Assembly (NCBI GenBank): GCA_009930445.1
Contig: RZYD01000056.1
Location: forward strand, 1-10,817
DNA: 10,817 nucleotides
Source: Bacteroidia bacterium
Lineage (GTDB): Bacteria > Bacteroidota > Bacteroidia > Bacteroidales > BM520
Direction of reading: 5' to 3'
Under the pieces are notes generated by a model. It worked only from the letters and a program-made list of their open reading frames with translations, was not told where the DNA came from and did not search any database. Positions 1 to 6,268 of this stretch are shown one piece after another. Every line of letters begins with the position of its first letter. Within the stretch, counting starts at the first letter, position 1. The position numbers and the translations under genes were made by a program.

Positions 1-84
1 GAGCTGCGCATGGTGCCAGATGACGATTTTAATGAGTCAAAAGTTCAAAAGTATAAATTTCAAACCGTTGATGCAAAAACCTAA
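1..84 (+). CDS. C-terminal tail of an unknown gene (partial)
   Basis: An open frame runs from the first base of the window to a TAA stop at 82-84 and gives 27 residues: a hydrophilic tail with a PDDD stretch and several Lys/Gln residues, ending in DAKT. Codon use is mixed and the G+C is intermediate between the AT-rich regulators and the GC-rich biosynthesis genes. No domain is recognisable in so short a piece. It is called coding because the frame ends where the DNA turns into non-coding AT-rich sequence, but a chance open frame of this length is possible. The product cannot be named from this window. Confidence 0.4.
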   Translation, partial: ELRMVPDDDFNESKVQKYKFQTVDAKT

Positions 85-345
85 CCGGAAATTACTGATA
101 AATAATAAATCATACTTTTTTCGTCAAAATTTATGTTGCTTCAGCAAGCGAATGATAAAGTTAATAGAATAAAAATTATTTCGCAAAAATCACTTAATAA
201 AATAAATTGTATTTTCAAAATATAAGTAAAAAATTAGTATTAAATTGTCTTGCTTGATATGTGTATTTTGAGCATGCTTGTTTCGCTGGTAAATAGTTTT
301 TATTTTTCACAAATATGGCGGAATTTTATATTTAAGGTGATTATT
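85..345 (+). other. AT-rich leader region upstream of RR1
   Basis: This stretch of about 260 bases between the upstream gene tail and RR1 is very AT-rich and has no supported gene. In-frame codons from 250 could extend RR1 by 32 residues, but they have no ribosome binding site and do not match RR2. A short inverted repeat (TTGCT/AGCAA, about 134-145) has no following T-run, so it is not a convincing terminator. Promoter-like hexamers can be found (for example TTTTCA at 212-217 and TAGTAT at 235-240, spaced 17 bases), but such matches are expected by chance in DNA this AT-rich. The RR1 promoter presumably lies here. Confidence 0.5.
334..340 (+). promoter_or_regulatory. Ribosome binding site that fixes the RR1 start
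   Basis: AAGGTGA lies five bases before the ATG at 346. The resulting N-terminus (MNNKIL) is identical to that of RR2, which starts at the equivalent ATG at 3234 behind AGGA (3224-3227). Together these favour 346 over the longer frame that opens at 250. Confidence 0.75.
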
Positions 346-1299
346 ATGAATAATAAAATACTCATTATTGATGACAATGTTAATCATTTAGACGCATTTT
401 TTATGATTTATAAAAAATATTTTGATATATCTGTTGCGATAAATGGAATTGATGCAATAGAAATGATTAAAAACAATAATTATTCAATAATAATTTCTGA
501 TTACAAAATGGAAAATATTCATGGATTAGAACTTCTTGAATATGTAAAAAAATTATCTCCTGATTCAATTCGCTTATTACTGACAGGTTATGCTGATTCA
601 GATATTGCAATTCAAGCTTTAAACGATGGTTTGGCTTATAAAATAGTAAGAAAGCCATGTAGTAAGAGTGAATTTTTGAAAATTTTGGTAGAATCTTATA
701 GTTATTATAATAATAACTTGTTAGATAAAAAAATAAATAAAATTACCTCTCATTTAGAGAATAAAAATTTTGTTAAAAATATAAATAAAATCGATTTGAT
801 AAAGTTATTCGATGATATAAAATTAAATTTTACACCTAACTTCATGAAAAAAAATATCAACTTCAATGTTGATTATAAAAAAAATGATTCTTCTATTAAT
901 TTTGACGCATTTATTTTAAATGATGCTATTTTACTAGAAGCTTTAATGTCAATTATTTTTAATTTAATAAATGATAAAATTAAAGAAAATCATTTTTTGA
1001 ATATAGAATTTTTTTCAAAAACAAATTTAATTTTGAAAATTGAATACATTGCTCGCGACAATGATGATGCGTTAATAAGTAAAATTGGTTTAATCAATTA
1101 TGATGCTGATAGGTGGATTAAAGCGTATGCAATTCGTCTAATTTTGGAAGAGTTGAAAGGAGAGATGAATGAGCACGAATCAACTACTGTAATAAATGGT
1201 ATTGAGCAAAAAAAAGTTATTATTTCTCTGGAAATGCCGGCTTTGGTGGAGACATTCCAGGAGTCTTCAAAACAGACTGCGCCGGTGTTACCGCTGTAA
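346..1299 (+). CDS. RR1: response-regulator receiver with degenerate HATPase-like C-terminal domain
   Basis: The 317-residue product starts with a receiver (REC) domain, about residues 3-120. The acidic pair is D9/D10, the phospho-acceptor is D52 (in ISDYKM), and T80 (LLTGYAD), Y98 and K103 (RKPC) complete the site. The LLTGYAD...ALNDG...KPC pattern resembles receivers of the RpfG/HupR type. Residues 120-150 look like a charged helical linker. Residues 150-298 resemble a histidine-kinase ATPase fold: an N-box-like LMSIIFNLIND with N206, a final helix RLILEELKGEM, and a closing strand ending SLEMP. The glycine-rich ATP-lid motifs are absent, so catalysis is unlikely. No DNA-binding or output enzyme domain is seen. 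The gene is very AT-rich (8 of 60 bases are G/C at 721-780), unlike its GC-rich neighbours. The last 15 or so residues do not match RR2 and appear to run into the decayed DUF218 gene that follows. The REC call is firm; the HATPase-like reading is pattern-based. Confidence 0.85.
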   Translation: MNNKILIIDDNVNHLDAFFMIYKKYFDISVAINGIDAIEMIKNNNYSIIISDYKMENIHGLELLEYVKKLSPDSIRLLLTGYADSDIAIQALNDGLAYKIVRKPCSKSEFLKILVESYSYYNNNLLDKKINKITSHLENKNFVKNINKIDLIKLFDDIKLNFTPNFMKKNINFNVDYKKNDSSINFDAFILNDAILLEALMSIIFNLINDKIKENHFLNIEFFSKTNLILKIEYIARDNDDALISKIGLINYDADRWIKAYAIRLILEELKGEMNEHESTTVINGIEQKKVIISLEMPALVETFQESSKQTAPVLPL

Positions 1300-1816
1300 A
1301 TTTGACTCTGCGGATTGCGGCACTTCGGAGAATGTCCGCGTCTATCTGAAGGCTTTTATGAAATTTTGCCTAAACTCATTGCGCGACGCTACTCGTAGGT
1401 TGTGGAGCGAAAATTTCCTCCTTTGGAGATGAAAGCCGCGCACTGTAAAGGCGTTCGTGGTCCAAGGTGGCGGGATGCATCCACTTGACTTTGGGTACAC
1501 TGAACTGTGTACGGGTTCGCTGATTGCCTGAGGATTGTACAACATCTCCGTCCTGCTGGGCACAATTTCGCTGTAGGTGCTGGCCTGGGGCGGTGACAGT
1601 CTCAGTGAAGCCTGGGCCATAAGTCTCTGCCTGAGAATTTGGAGTCACAGAGGATTTGACGGTGTTGGAAACGGCAAACTGCATGTGATTTCAGTTTTTG
1701 AGGCTTTTGAAGGATGCGATAGGGGCATGCGCGAGTGGATTGCCGAACGGTTGCCGCTGTACAGTTCAGTGTTTGGCCGAAATCGTGCCGCAATCATATC
1801 TCACTGGATATTCTGA
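1300..1816 (+). pseudogene. Decayed DUF218/ElyC-like gene
   Basis: Fragments in shifting frames match the intact gene at 4229-5014 in order. YLKAF (near 1345) matches its EIKAF, and RDATR matches SDAAR. After a one-base loss near 1400, VERKFPPL matches VEREFPPL. KAFVVQGGGM (about 1447-1476) matches KALVVLGGGM. VLAWGGDSLSEAWA (about 1577-1618) matches VLSGGGDGSTEAWA, and FEGCDRGMREWIAERLPLY matches LEGSGKAMREWIGQRMPLY. In-frame stops occur (for example TGA at 1430-1432 and in the GSLIA-stop region near 1530). The core holding the SAxHM-type motif is missing: about 170-190 bases are lost near 1680 relative to the intact gene. An open frame at 1577-1816 survives but encodes only spliced remnants. 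The N-terminal membrane part is also shortened. It is clearly non-functional, and is closer to the 4229 gene than to the 2362 gene because it shares the MREWI..R.PLY tail. Confidence 0.85.
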
Positions 1817-1841
1817 ACTATTTTTCAACAAAGAGAAAAGT

Positions 1842-1862
1842 ATGAAAATTATGACAGTATAG
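1842..1862 (+). pseudogene. Relic of a wecB start (six codons and a stop)
   Basis: ATG at 1842 reads MKIMTV and then hits TAG. The true wecB at 5048 begins MKIISVVGARP, and MKI..VVGARP is the usual start of UDP-GlcNAc 2-epimerases. The upstream bases also match: CAACAAAGAGAAAAGT here against TAATAAAGAGAAAGAAT before 5048, including the purine-rich ribosome binding site and its spacing. Homology stops abruptly after codon six, where AT-rich DNA of another kind begins. This marks the edge of the duplicated module or of a large wecB deletion. Confidence 0.75.
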
Positions 1863-2361
1863 AAAACAAGATAAAGGTTTGTGAAGTTATTGCTGTTTGT
1901 ATTTTTCAATTAGCCTGTTGTTTTAAAGAAAAAATTTTATCATAATTGATTTTATATCCTATTAATAATTGTGTTTTTATATTATCAGTTATTCATATAT
2001 TGTGCTGTTTTTATCTATATAGTTGTTAGTTAAGTCTCGATATTTAATGTCTAAATTCAAATTTATAAATTTTTTATTCTGAAATAGATATTATTTTATC
2101 TTTTTATAGCAATATTTATTATATATAAAGATGTATAATTATCTGACTAGACGTCTTGGTTTACAGCGTATCCTGCGATGTGGGTAATTAGGCTGGCGAA
2201 ACGCTCCTCATACGAATTTTTTCAGTATTCTGAAAAATCGCCGCAAAGAGTGTTATCAGTTAAGAATTTATGACAGCGGGTTGTGGCCCCGGAACAATTA
2301 TTACTCTTGCGAACTGGAAGTCACGAAAGCCTTCGACCAAAGAACACGATACGTTGCGAGG
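1863..2361. other. AT-rich gene-free gap with an inverted repeat
   Basis: About 500 bases separate the wecB relic from the next intact gene, and no frame gives a believable protein. The first 290 bases are extremely AT-rich, like the regulator genes. From about 2140 the composition rises towards that of the DUF218 genes. The frame before 2362 stays open back to a TTG at 2281, but those codons have no counterpart in the second DUF218 gene and are treated as upstream DNA. A short stretch near 2130-2185 reads LTRRLGLQRILRCG, which weakly recalls the RLILEKLRG helix at the regulators' C-terminus, so a lost third regulator gene is possible but unproven. Confidence 0.5.
2218..2237. repeat. Inverted repeat upstream of the first intact DUF218 gene
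   Basis: TTTTTCAG (2218-2225) and CTGAAAAA (2230-2237) are perfect 8-base complements around a TATT loop. The stem is mostly A-T pairs, so an RNA hairpin would be weak. A T-run lies in the 5' arm and none follows the 3' arm, so it does not read as a normal rightward terminator. It could be an operator-like site or chance. Confidence 0.3.
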
Positions 2362-3132
2362 ATGTTCGGCACCCTGTTCATGATCATCTCCAAATTAGCT
2401 CTTTCTCTGCTCTCGCCACTGGGTACTGCACTTGTCCTCTGGCTTTTGGCGCTGATTCTCGCAGTTGTCGGGGCCAAACGTTTGTTTTTTGCGGCCGGTC
2501 TGTTGGGCCTGGGTTGGCTGGGGCTCTGGTCGATGCCCGCAATGAGCATCGCGGTGCGCGGCGCGCTGGAGAAAGAGTATCCCCCGATCGAATTTTTAGC
2601 ATTGCCTAGGTGCGAGGCGGCGGTGCTCTTGGGTGGGGCTATGGGGCCGCCCGATAGTCGCCATGCCGAGCCGGACCTCAACAGAGCTGCCGACAGGGTA
2701 CGGGCTGCGGCGCAGGCCTATCACGCGGGCAAGGCTCCGTTGCTTTTGCTGAGCGGGGGTGGGGATTCCGAAACATGGGGACGTCCCGAGGCCGAGGCCA
2801 TGCAGACTGTGTTGCGCGAGTTCGGGGTTCCTGACGACGTAATGATACTTGAAGGGCGCAGTCGCGACACCTGCGAGAATGCCCGCTACAGCGCCGTCCT
2901 GCTTCGAGCGCGAGGTATTGATCGGGTGCTGCTGATCACCTCGGCTCTGCACATGCGTCGGGCTGTGCGGTTCTTTGCACTTGAAGGCATCAAGGCTGTT
3001 CCCGTGCCCACGGACCACGAGGCCCGTACAGTTCAGGGAATGCGACGCTGGATTCCCGACGCTGACGCCCTAGAGGGCAGTGCCCGGGCGATCAAAGAGT
3101 GGGTGGGGCAGTTGATGGCATCGTTCGGGTGA
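2362..3132 (+). CDS. ElyC-like DUF218 membrane protein (first intact copy)
   Basis: The 256-residue product has two hydrophobic N-terminal segments (about residues 8-37 and 41-62) and then a DUF218 (YdcF/SanA/ElyC) domain of about residues 85-235. Visible motifs are AVLLGGAM, a DRVRAAAQAYHAGKAP helix, LLLSGGGD, EAEAMQTVLREFGVP, E164 followed by SRDTCENARYSA, and LLITSALHMRRAVRFF. Family members with this layout are inner-membrane proteins with the DUF218 domain outside the cytoplasm; E. coli ElyC affects envelope and peptidoglycan synthesis through carrier-lipid-linked pathways. The biochemical activity is not established. ATG 2362 gives a length close to E. coli ElyC; the frame opens earlier (TTG 2281) but that extension is not conserved, and GAGG abuts the ATG, so ATG 2380 remains possible. 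G+C is high, unlike the next gene. It ends 101 bases before RR2. Confidence 0.85.
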   Translation: MFGTLFMIISKLALSLLSPLGTALVLWLLALILAVVGAKRLFFAAGLLGLGWLGLWSMPAMSIAVRGALEKEYPPIEFLALPRCEAAVLLGGAMGPPDSRHAEPDLNRAADRVRAAAQAYHAGKAPLLLLSGGGDSETWGRPEAEAMQTVLREFGVPDDVMILEGRSRDTCENARYSAVLLRARGIDRVLLITSALHMRRAVRFFALEGIKAVPVPTDHEARTVQGMRRWIPDADALEGSARAIKEWVGQLMASFG

Positions 3133-3233
3133 TAGGAATTGGTGTCGTTTAATTACAAAAGTTGTATCATTTATTTAATATGATTTTGTATTAATAATAT
3201 ATTTTAAATAAAATGTATTTTATAGGAATTGCA

Positions 3234-4193
3234 ATGAATAATAAAATATTATTAGTTGATGATGATGTAAATCATTTAAATTCATTTTATTCATTATATA
3301 GAAAATATTTTGATATTACAATGTCAACTTCTGCTCTTGAATCTATAGAAATTATGAGGTCTTGTGAATATTCTGTTATTATTTCAGATTTTAAAATGAA
3401 AGAAGTTAATGGAGTTAATTTTCTTTGGTATTCAAGAGAGTTTTGTCCAAATTCAGTTAGGATGTTACTTACTGGATATGCTGATATGGAAATTGCAATT
3501 AGTGTTTTGAATGATAACATAGCTTATAAAATAATTACAAAACCATGTAAAAAAAAATATTTGTTAGAAAAATTAATAGAAGCCAATAATTTTTATAATA
3601 AAAAAATTTTAGAAGAAAAATTAAATAGAATTATAAATAATTCAGAAAATATTAATTTTTTAATGAAAAATGAAAAAATCGATATTACAACATTATTAGA
3701 TGATATTATATCAAGTTTTCGATCGAAAATAAGTTACAACAATATCAGTGTAGTAGTTGATTATAATATTGATAATAATTCGACATTATTCGATGGATAT
3801 ATAGTAAGTGATAAGATTATTCTTAATCAGTTAATTTGTAATATTTTTATTGTAATACTAGATTCAATTTCTGGGAAAAAAATTTTAAATATAGAATTTA
3901 TTGAAGATGGAAATATTTATTTAATATTTCGATATTCTATCGATACCCAAGATGAATCGTCGTGGAATAATATTCAACTGTCCAAGTATGATGTGGACAA
4001 ATGGCTGATGACATATTCAGTCCGTCTTATTCTGGAAAAGCTGAGAGGAAAAATGAGCTCTCGCGAAGCAGTGACTGTCGCCAACGGCGTTGAACAAAAA
4101 GCCGTAGTCCTTTCTTTGGAAATACCGGGAGGGGCAGTTATGACAGATGAGCGGCCAATGAATGATGGGGATACATATTCCATTTCATCTTGA
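3234..4193 (+). CDS. RR2: response-regulator receiver with degenerate HATPase-like C-terminal domain
   Basis: The 319-residue product is a gap-free paralogue of RR1 through residue 298. The receiver site residues fall at the same numbers: D9/D10, D52 (ISDFKM), T80 (LLTGYAD), Y98 and K103 (TKPC). The C-terminal part (about 150-298) has the same HATPase-like secondary pattern, with RLILEKLRGKM and a closing SLEIP strand. However, the position of RR1 N206 is I206 here and the glycine-rich ATP-lid motifs are missing, so ATP binding is doubtful. AGGA (3224-3227) stands six bases before ATG 3234; an upstream ATG at 3213 in frame has no such signal. The body is very AT-rich, then G+C climbs within the last 80 codons (30 of 60 bases at 4081-4140). 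The gene is followed after 35 bases by the second ElyC-like gene, suggesting co-transcription. No DNA-binding domain is present, so output is probably by protein contact. Confidence 0.87.
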   Translation: MNNKILLVDDDVNHLNSFYSLYRKYFDITMSTSALESIEIMRSCEYSVIISDFKMKEVNGVNFLWYSREFCPNSVRMLLTGYADMEIAISVLNDNIAYKIITKPCKKKYLLEKLIEANNFYNKKILEEKLNRIINNSENINFLMKNEKIDITTLLDDIISSFRSKISYNNISVVVDYNIDNNSTLFDGYIVSDKIILNQLICNIFIVILDSISGKKILNIEFIEDGNIYLIFRYSIDTQDESSWNNIQLSKYDVDKWLMTYSVRLILEKLRGKMSSREAVTVANGVEQKAVVLSLEIPGGAVMTDERPMNDGDTYSISS

Positions 4194-4228
4194 TGCGTTG
4201 AGGCGATAATGCATCGGAGTTGATCGCC

Positions 4229-5014
4229 GTGGACCTGATGGCCGTCTGTGATGTGTCGCTCGCTCTCCTATCACCGCTGGGGACGTCCCTTATTCTGGGA
4301 GCCCTAGCTATCTTACTGGCTTTGTCCGGCGCCGAAATCAAAGCCTTCTTGGCCGGCCTGTTGGGACTGGCTTGGCTTTGGACTTGGTCGTTGCCGGCGG
4401 TGAGCGACGCCGCGCGTTGGGTTGTGGAACGGGAATTTCCTCCGCTGTCAATGCAATCCGTGCCAGCAGGAAAGGCGCTCGTGGTTCTGGGTGGCGGGAT
4501 GCTTCCATCGGATGCACGGTATCCGGAACCATGTTTGAGTTCAGTCGAGCGGTTGAGGTCAGCGGCGCGCCTCTACCATGCGGGCAAGACTCCGCTGCTC
4601 GTACTGAGCGGGGGTGGGGATGGCTCCACGGAGGCCTGGGCTATGAGTGTCATGCTTCGAGAGTTCGGAGTCCCACAGGATGCGATGCTTTTGGAAGCGA
4701 CTAGCCGGACCACCAGCGAAAGCGCCCGTTACAGTGCGAAGCTGCTGCGGGAAAGGGGTATTGAGACTGTGCTTCTTGTCACGTCGGCCATGCACATGGG
4801 CCGGGCAGTCAGGCATTTCAGCAATGAGGGCATCTGGGTGGTGCCGGTGGCAACGGGTCATGAGGCGCGTGGTGTCGTCCCGTGGCGTCGCTGGATTCCA
4901 GATATTGAAGCTCTGGAAGGAAGTGGCAAGGCAATGCGCGAGTGGATTGGCCAACGGATGCCCCTGTACGGGCCGGTCCATGAAAAAATTCGCGCTAAGA
5001 TCGCATCAAACTGA
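4229..5014 (+). CDS. ElyC-like DUF218 membrane protein (second intact copy)
   Basis: The 261-residue product (from GTG 4229) has the same layout as the 2362 gene: two hydrophobic segments (about 8-33 and 37-56, containing LALLSPLGTSLIL), then a DUF218 domain (about 83-230). Motifs are ALVVLGGGM, ERLRSAARLYHAGKTP, LLVLSGGGD, EAWAMSVMLREFGVP, E156 followed by SRTTSESARYSA, and LLVTSAMHMGRAVRHF. A basic tail after MREWI is longer than in the first copy. The start is uncertain: GGAG (4216-4219) sits nine bases before GTG 4229; TTG 4220 directly abuts GGAG; ATG 4238 is a third option. Its place between a receiver gene and wecB suggests a role in envelope glycan or carrier-lipid control (inference). 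It is the closest relative of the pseudogene at 1300-1816. The DUF218 assignment is firm; the function is not. Confidence 0.87.
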   Translation: MDLMAVCDVSLALLSPLGTSLILGALAILLALSGAEIKAFLAGLLGLAWLWTWSLPAVSDAARWVVEREFPPLSMQSVPAGKALVVLGGGMLPSDARYPEPCLSSVERLRSAARLYHAGKTPLLVLSGGGDGSTEAWAMSVMLREFGVPQDAMLLEATSRTTSESARYSAKLLRERGIETVLLVTSAMHMGRAVRHFSNEGIWVVPVATGHEARGVVPWRRWIPDIEALEGSGKAMREWIGQRMPLYGPVHEKIRAKIASN

Positions 5015-5047
5015 ATTTATTGGACTATTTTAATAAAGAGAAAGAAT

Positions 5048-6199
5048 ATGAAAATTATATCTGTAGTAGGTGCACGCCCCAACTTTATGAAAATCGCTCC
5101 GCTGGCGCATGCCATCGAACAACATAACGCCTCCACACTCGGCACATTCGTGGAGCACAAACTAGTGCATACCGGCCAGCATTATGACGTTCGCATGTCG
5201 GAAGGATTTTTCCGGGAATTGAACATACCTGCCCCTGACATCAACCTGGAAATCGGTTCGGGATCCCATGCGGAGCAGGTTGGGCGGACGATGATCGCCT
5301 TCGAAAAAGTGCTGCTGCGCGAACGCCCCGACTGGGTCGTGGTCCTCGGCGATATTAACGCCACCCTGGCCTGTTCCGTGACGGCGAAGAAGCTCTGTAT
5401 CTCGGTCTGTCACATTGAAGCCGGCCTGCGAAGCGGAGACATGACCATGCCAGAGGAAATCAACAGGCTCGTCACGGACCGCCTGAGCGATTTGCTCCTC
5501 ACGCCGGACACCTTCTCCAGCCTGAACCTTTTCAGGGAAGGGGTTCTCCCGGAAAAAGTGCGGTTCGTTGGCAACATCATGATTGACACGCTGGAGGCCA
5601 ATCGCGAAAAAGCCGCTGCCTACGACTTGGACCGCATCTTTGAGAAAAACTCACTGCTTTCAGACGGGACCAACAACCTCCCGGACTTTTCGGGCGGTTT
5701 CGCCCTTCTCACCATGCATCGCCCATCCAACGTGGACAGCGTAGAATCCCTCGCTCCCATATTAGATTTTCTGACCGATGAAGCGGCGACGACCTTACCG
5801 GTCGTCTGGCCCATACATCCTCGTACCCGGAACATGCTAATCTATTTCGGATTGTGGGAGACGGCTGTCACCTGTCCCGGCTTGGTATTGCTACATCCGT
5901 TAGGGTATCATGAGATGCTTCGACTGAACATCGAAGCTCGACTAACCCTTACTGATAGCGGTGGGTTGCAGGAAGAGTGCTGCGTCCTCGGCACGCCTTG
6001 CCTGACTTTGCGTTGGTCGACGGAACGCCCCGTCACTTTGCAGGAGCATGGGGGCGCGAGTGTGCTGGTCGGGAATAATGTCCAGCGGATTCGGGAAGAA
6101 TTCAGAAAAACCCTAGGAGCGGATCGCGTGCCGAAGCGTCCTGAGCTTTGGGACGGGCATACTGCCGACCGTTGCCTGGCTGCGCTTCTCGAAATGTAG
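5048..6199 (+). CDS. wecB: UDP-N-acetylglucosamine 2-epimerase (non-hydrolysing)
   Basis: The 383-residue cytoplasmic enzyme interconverts UDP-GlcNAc and UDP-ManNAc, a precursor for ManNAc or ManNAcA-containing surface glycans. Its length is typical. Family motifs appear in order: VVGARPNFMKIAPL (6-19), HTGQHYD (41-47), GD at 101-102, HIEAGLRSGD (122-131), MPEEINR (134-140), MHRPSNV (223-229), HPRTR (257-261), LTDSGGLQEE (301-310) and RWSTERPVT (322-330). D102, E124, E136 and H224 align with the catalytic residues known for the E. coli enzyme (D95, E117, E131, H213). The start ATG follows a purine-rich AAAGAGAAAG and is shared with the relic at 1842. It lies 33 bases after the DUF218 gene and is probably in the same transcript. 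The gene is GC-rich (38 of 60 bases at 5281-5340). Only 69 bases separate its stop from the convergent kinase gene; no clear T-run terminator is visible there. Confidence 0.95.
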   Translation: MKIISVVGARPNFMKIAPLAHAIEQHNASTLGTFVEHKLVHTGQHYDVRMSEGFFRELNIPAPDINLEIGSGSHAEQVGRTMIAFEKVLLRERPDWVVVLGDINATLACSVTAKKLCISVCHIEAGLRSGDMTMPEEINRLVTDRLSDLLLTPDTFSSLNLFREGVLPEKVRFVGNIMIDTLEANREKAAAYDLDRIFEKNSLLSDGTNNLPDFSGGFALLTMHRPSNVDSVESLAPILDFLTDEAATTLPVVWPIHPRTRNMLIYFGLWETAVTCPGLVLLHPLGYHEMLRLNIEARLTLTDSGGLQEECCVLGTPCLTLRWSTERPVTLQEHGGASVLVGNNVQRIREEFRKTLGADRVPKRPELWDGHTADRCLAALLEM

Positions 6200-6268
6200 T
6201 TTCGCTGCTTCTTTCTTCTCCCCGAACTCCGGGCCGGATAGGGGGTAGCGGGTATCGGACCAGATGGG

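Larger units (their letters stand above)
346..1862 (+). repeat. Left copy of a duplicated module (RR1 - decayed DUF218 - wecB start)
   Basis: This segment has the same gene order as 3234-5066: a REC/HATPase-like gene, a DUF218 gene, then the ribosome binding site and first codons of wecB. RR1 and RR2 align without gaps over about 298 residues. The decayed DUF218 matches the gene at 4229-5014, and the junction CTATTTT..AAAGAGAAA..ATGAAAATTAT is shared. The copies are old, because the proteins have diverged strongly. A tandem duplication followed by decay of the left copy explains this best; insertion of later modules into an older wecB locus is an alternative. Confidence 0.75.
3234..5066 (+). 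repeat. Right copy of the duplicated module (RR2 - DUF218 - wecB start)
   Basis: This is the intact counterpart of 346-1862. Regulator, ElyC-like gene and wecB follow one another closely (35 and 33 bases apart), consistent with one operon. The recognisable match to the left copy ends at about codon six of wecB. Nucleotide identity is best seen in the GC-rich DUF218 part and the wecB ribosome binding site; the regulators are better compared as proteins. Confidence 0.72.

Noticed and set aside
250..345. 32-residue N-terminal extension of RR1
   Set aside because: No ribosome binding site precedes 250, the extension has no counterpart in RR2, and AAGGTGA before ATG 346 gives the conserved MNNKIL start.
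1577..1816. 79-residue open frame as a separate small gene
   Set aside because: Its sequence is two pieces of a DUF218 protein joined across a deletion. It is part of the pseudogene at 1300-1816.
2281..2361. 27-residue extension of the first intact DUF218 protein from TTG 2281
   Set aside because: It is hydrophilic, precedes the expected membrane start, and is not found in the second copy.
1863..2361. Insertion sequence in the AT-rich gap
   Set aside because: No transposase-like frame, terminal inverted repeats or target duplications could be seen.
6200..6268. Terminator between the convergent wecB and kinase genes
   Set aside because: Short GC-rich complementary pieces exist (CCCG/CGGG; GATA/TATC) but the stems are imperfect and no T-run follows on either strand.
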